The translations under genes and the position numbers were made by a program. Below, piece by piece: positions 62,517 to 64,000 of a stretch of DNA of 64,000 bases; positions within the stretch are counted from its first letter, which is position 1; each line of letters begins with the position of its first letter. The notes below the pieces were generated by a model. The model made no database searches. It was not told where the DNA came from and was given only the letters and a program-made list of their open reading frames with translations. This DNA is from Streptomyces bungoensis. Lineage in GTDB: Bacteria; Actinomycetota; Actinomycetes; Streptomycetales; Streptomycetaceae. The DNA lies in NCBI RefSeq assembly GCF_001514215.1, contig NZ_KQ948852.1:417576-481575 (forward strand), read 5' to 3'.

Positions 62517-62565
62517 GGGGCGCACCTCCTGCGCTCTGGTGTGCTCGATACGTGGACTCAGTGAC

Positions 62566-63075
62566 TCAGGATGCGGGGAGGGCCGCCGTCAGCTCGCCCG
62601 CGACCCGCGCCGCCCACGCCTCGATCGCGGGGAAGTCGCGGAAGTCGCCGCCCCGGCCGTCGCGCAGGATCATCCGGGCCAGCCGGCCTTGCGCGCCCTC
62701 CTCCAGGCAGCCGCCGAAGGTGACGTGCCCGGCGACGCCGAGCCGGTCCCGGGCGCGCCGCACGCCGGGCACGGGCGGGATGTCCCGCTCCGCCGCCGAG
62801 GCGTCCAGCGGGCCGCTGCTGAAGAACCACACCGGGCGCGCGGCCAGGGCACGGCGGTGGCGGCGCACGAAGCGGCGCGCGTGCCGGTGCCAGCGCCCCG
62901 CGTACAGCGCGCCCCCGACGATCACGGCGTCGTACGCCTCGACGTCCGCCACCGACGGGGCGGGCCGTGCCTCGGCCGTCAGCCCCCGGGTCCGCAGGAC
63001 GCCGGCGACAGTCTCGGCGATCCGGGCGGTCGATCCGTTCGTGGTCCCGTAGGCGACCAGCACCGTGGCGCTCAT
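62566..63075 (-). CDS. Flavodoxin-fold protein (HemG-like)
   Basis: Predicted 169 aa; ATG 63075 after AGGAGG. The FMN phosphate loop YGTTNGSTARIAE and VIVGGALYAGRWH, FFSSGPLD mark a flavodoxin related to menaquinone-dependent protoporphyrinogen oxidase. Likely an electron carrier or reductase active under low oxygen. It is 50 bases upstream of the USP gene and 16 bases after the CBS-BON gene, probably one operon. Confidence 0.87.
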   Translation of the reverse strand: MSATVLVAYGTTNGSTARIAETVAGVLRTRGLTAEARPAPSVADVEAYDAVIVGGALYAGRWHRHARRFVRRHRRALAARPVWFFSSGPLDASAAERDIPPVPGVRRARDRLGVAGHVTFGGCLEEGAQGRLARMILRDGRGGDFRDFPAIEAWAARVAGELTAALPAS

Positions 63076-63091
63076 GGCGGTCCGCCTCCTC

Positions 63092-63823
63092 TCACAGCCT
63101 GCGCAGCCAGTCGTCCGCCACACCGTGCAGAGCCTGCCCGGCGGGCTGGACGCGGCTGTCGTCGAGGCGGTACGTGAGCCGGTCGACCACCGCGACGACA
63201 CCGTCGACCTGCTTGGCCATGGACACGGCGATCTCCGTCTCGCTCCGGCGCTCCATCCGGCCGCTCAGCGTGACCACCCCCTCCGTGACGGAGACGTCGA
63301 CGGTCTGCGGCGCCAGCCACAGCGTGCGCGAGAGGACCTCCTCGATCACCTCGTCGCGGATGTCCGGGTCGGGCCGCAGGAAGACCTGGAGCAGGTCCCG
63401 GCGGGTGACGATGCCGACGAGCCGGTCCTCCTCGTCCACCACCGGCAGCCGTTCCACGCGGTGCTCGGCCATGGTCCGCGCCGCCTCGACGATGGTGTCC
63501 TCGGCGCGCGTGGTGACGGGCGGCTCGGTCATCAGCCGGCCCGCGGTGCGGGCGCCGGCCTTGGCGGCCTGCCGCCTGCCCCGGCGCGTCAGCGCCGCGA
63601 ACCGGAAGCGGGGCCTCGACTCGTAGGGGTCGGGGGCCTCGGCCTGCCGGGCCAGCAGGTCGGTCTCGGAGATCACGCCGATGACCTTCTCGTCGTCGTC
63701 CACGACCGGCAGCCCGCTGATCCGGTGGTCGGCGAGCAGCCGGGCCACTTCCTTGAACGGGGTGCCGTACTCGGCGCGGACGACGTCCGTCGTCATCACG
63801 GAGCCGACCTTGTCGTGCCTCAT
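63092..63823 (-). CDS. CBS-domain pair plus BON domain protein
   Basis: Predicted 243 aa; ATG 63823 follows GGAGGAGGA by 7 bases, better than ATG 63841. Two CBS domains (about 5-60 and 95-150; ISGLPVVDDDEKVIGVIS and VERLPVVDEEDRLVGIVT) sense adenine nucleotides, and a BON domain (about 160-225; VSVTEGVVTLSGRMERRSE) may bind membranes or phospholipid. This architecture recurs in actinobacterial stress clusters next to USP genes. Confidence 0.9.
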   Translation of the reverse strand: MRHDKVGSVMTTDVVRAEYGTPFKEVARLLADHRISGLPVVDDDEKVIGVISETDLLARQAEAPDPYESRPRFRFAALTRRGRRQAAKAGARTAGRLMTEPPVTTRAEDTIVEAARTMAEHRVERLPVVDEEDRLVGIVTRRDLLQVFLRPDPDIRDEVIEEVLSRTLWLAPQTVDVSVTEGVVTLSGRMERRSETEIAVSMAKQVDGVVAVVDRLTYRLDDSRVQPAGQALHGVADDWLRRL

Positions 63824-63864
63824 CTCTGGTTCCTCCTCCATGGGGGCCGGCGAGCGTGCCGCCC

Positions 63865-63885
63865 GGCCCCGCGGTGCGCGGGGCC
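63865..63885. terminator. Short-loop GC hairpin near the right edge
   Basis: Stem GGCCCCGCG / CGCGGGGCC with a 3-base loop in the non-coding 160 bases at the window edge. It may end a gene to the right or be an upstream leader hairpin of the CBS-BON operon. Confidence 0.35.
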
Positions 63886-64000
63886 TGCGTTCGGTTCGAG
63901 CATCCGGCGGACCGGGGGGCCGGCCCAGGGACTGTCCGGGGCCGGTTCCCGGGCCGGTCGGCCTTCCGGGCCGGCCTCACGGGCCGGTTCGACGGGACGG

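Noticed and set aside
63842..64000. Possible gene start at the right window edge
   Set aside because: Only repetitive GC-rich sequence and a hairpin are visible; no start with ribosome binding site or protein-like frame.

Overview
The window is high-GC actinobacterial DNA with GTG starts, strong GGAGG-type ribosome binding sites and protein families typical of Streptomyces (XRE/DUF5753 plus DUF397 modules, PASTA-less Ser/Thr kinases, SpoIIE-type phosphatases). It carries a complete gene set for the antibiotic pentalenolactone, so the source is almost certainly a Streptomyces chromosome.

Layout. (1) 1-36 kb is an accessory, defence-rich region: a partial SF1 helicase; a ParB-fold protein; a three-gene operon with a GmrSD-type enzyme carrying an alkyltransferase-like tail, an unknown protein and a BRCT plus nuclease-like protein; an ADP-ribosylglycohydrolase/phosphatase/ADP-ribosylglycohydrolase fusion; two paralogous 122-aa proteins; a membrane Ser/Thr kinase; an EcsC protein; a large membrane protein; a CoiA-like protein; an HATPase/XRE/DUF397 module; a DrmD-like helicase with a giant adenine methylase; two soluble Ser/Thr kinases; and a stand-alone N6 methylase with an HsdS-like tail. 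A 15-bp element (TKNRCTCWGTTCACA) lies upstream of six of these transcription units, each copy oriented towards its gene. I read it as evidence of a shared regulon and it is the most unusual signal in the window. (2) A secreted GH3 glycosidase (35.9-37.1 kb) separates this from the antibiotic genes.

(3) 37.3-50.0 kb is the pentalenolactone cluster: MarR regulator penR, then divergently gap1 (resistant GAPDH target), penM (CYP161C), penH, penG (exporter), penF, penE, penD, penC (FPP synthase), penA (pentalenene synthase) and penI (CYP183A). Farnesyl diphosphate made by PenC is cyclised by PenA, oxidised to 1-deoxypentalenic acid by PenI, then processed by PenH, PenF, PenE, PenD and finally PenM.

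(4) 50.1-61.1 kb holds a cardiolipin synthase and a dense set of partner-switching stress genes: two MarR regulators beside two paralogous SpoIIE-like phosphatases that each lack a different metal-binding Asp, an RsbT-like kinase, TspO, STAS and HATPase proteins, and a translationally coupled operon of phosphatase, cobalamin-binding sensor and STAS protein. (5) 61.3-63.8 kb is a cluster of a small hydrophobic protein, a tandem universal stress protein, a flavodoxin and a CBS-BON protein, resembling actinobacterial redox/dormancy clusters. No tRNA, rRNA, CRISPR array or intact insertion sequence was seen.
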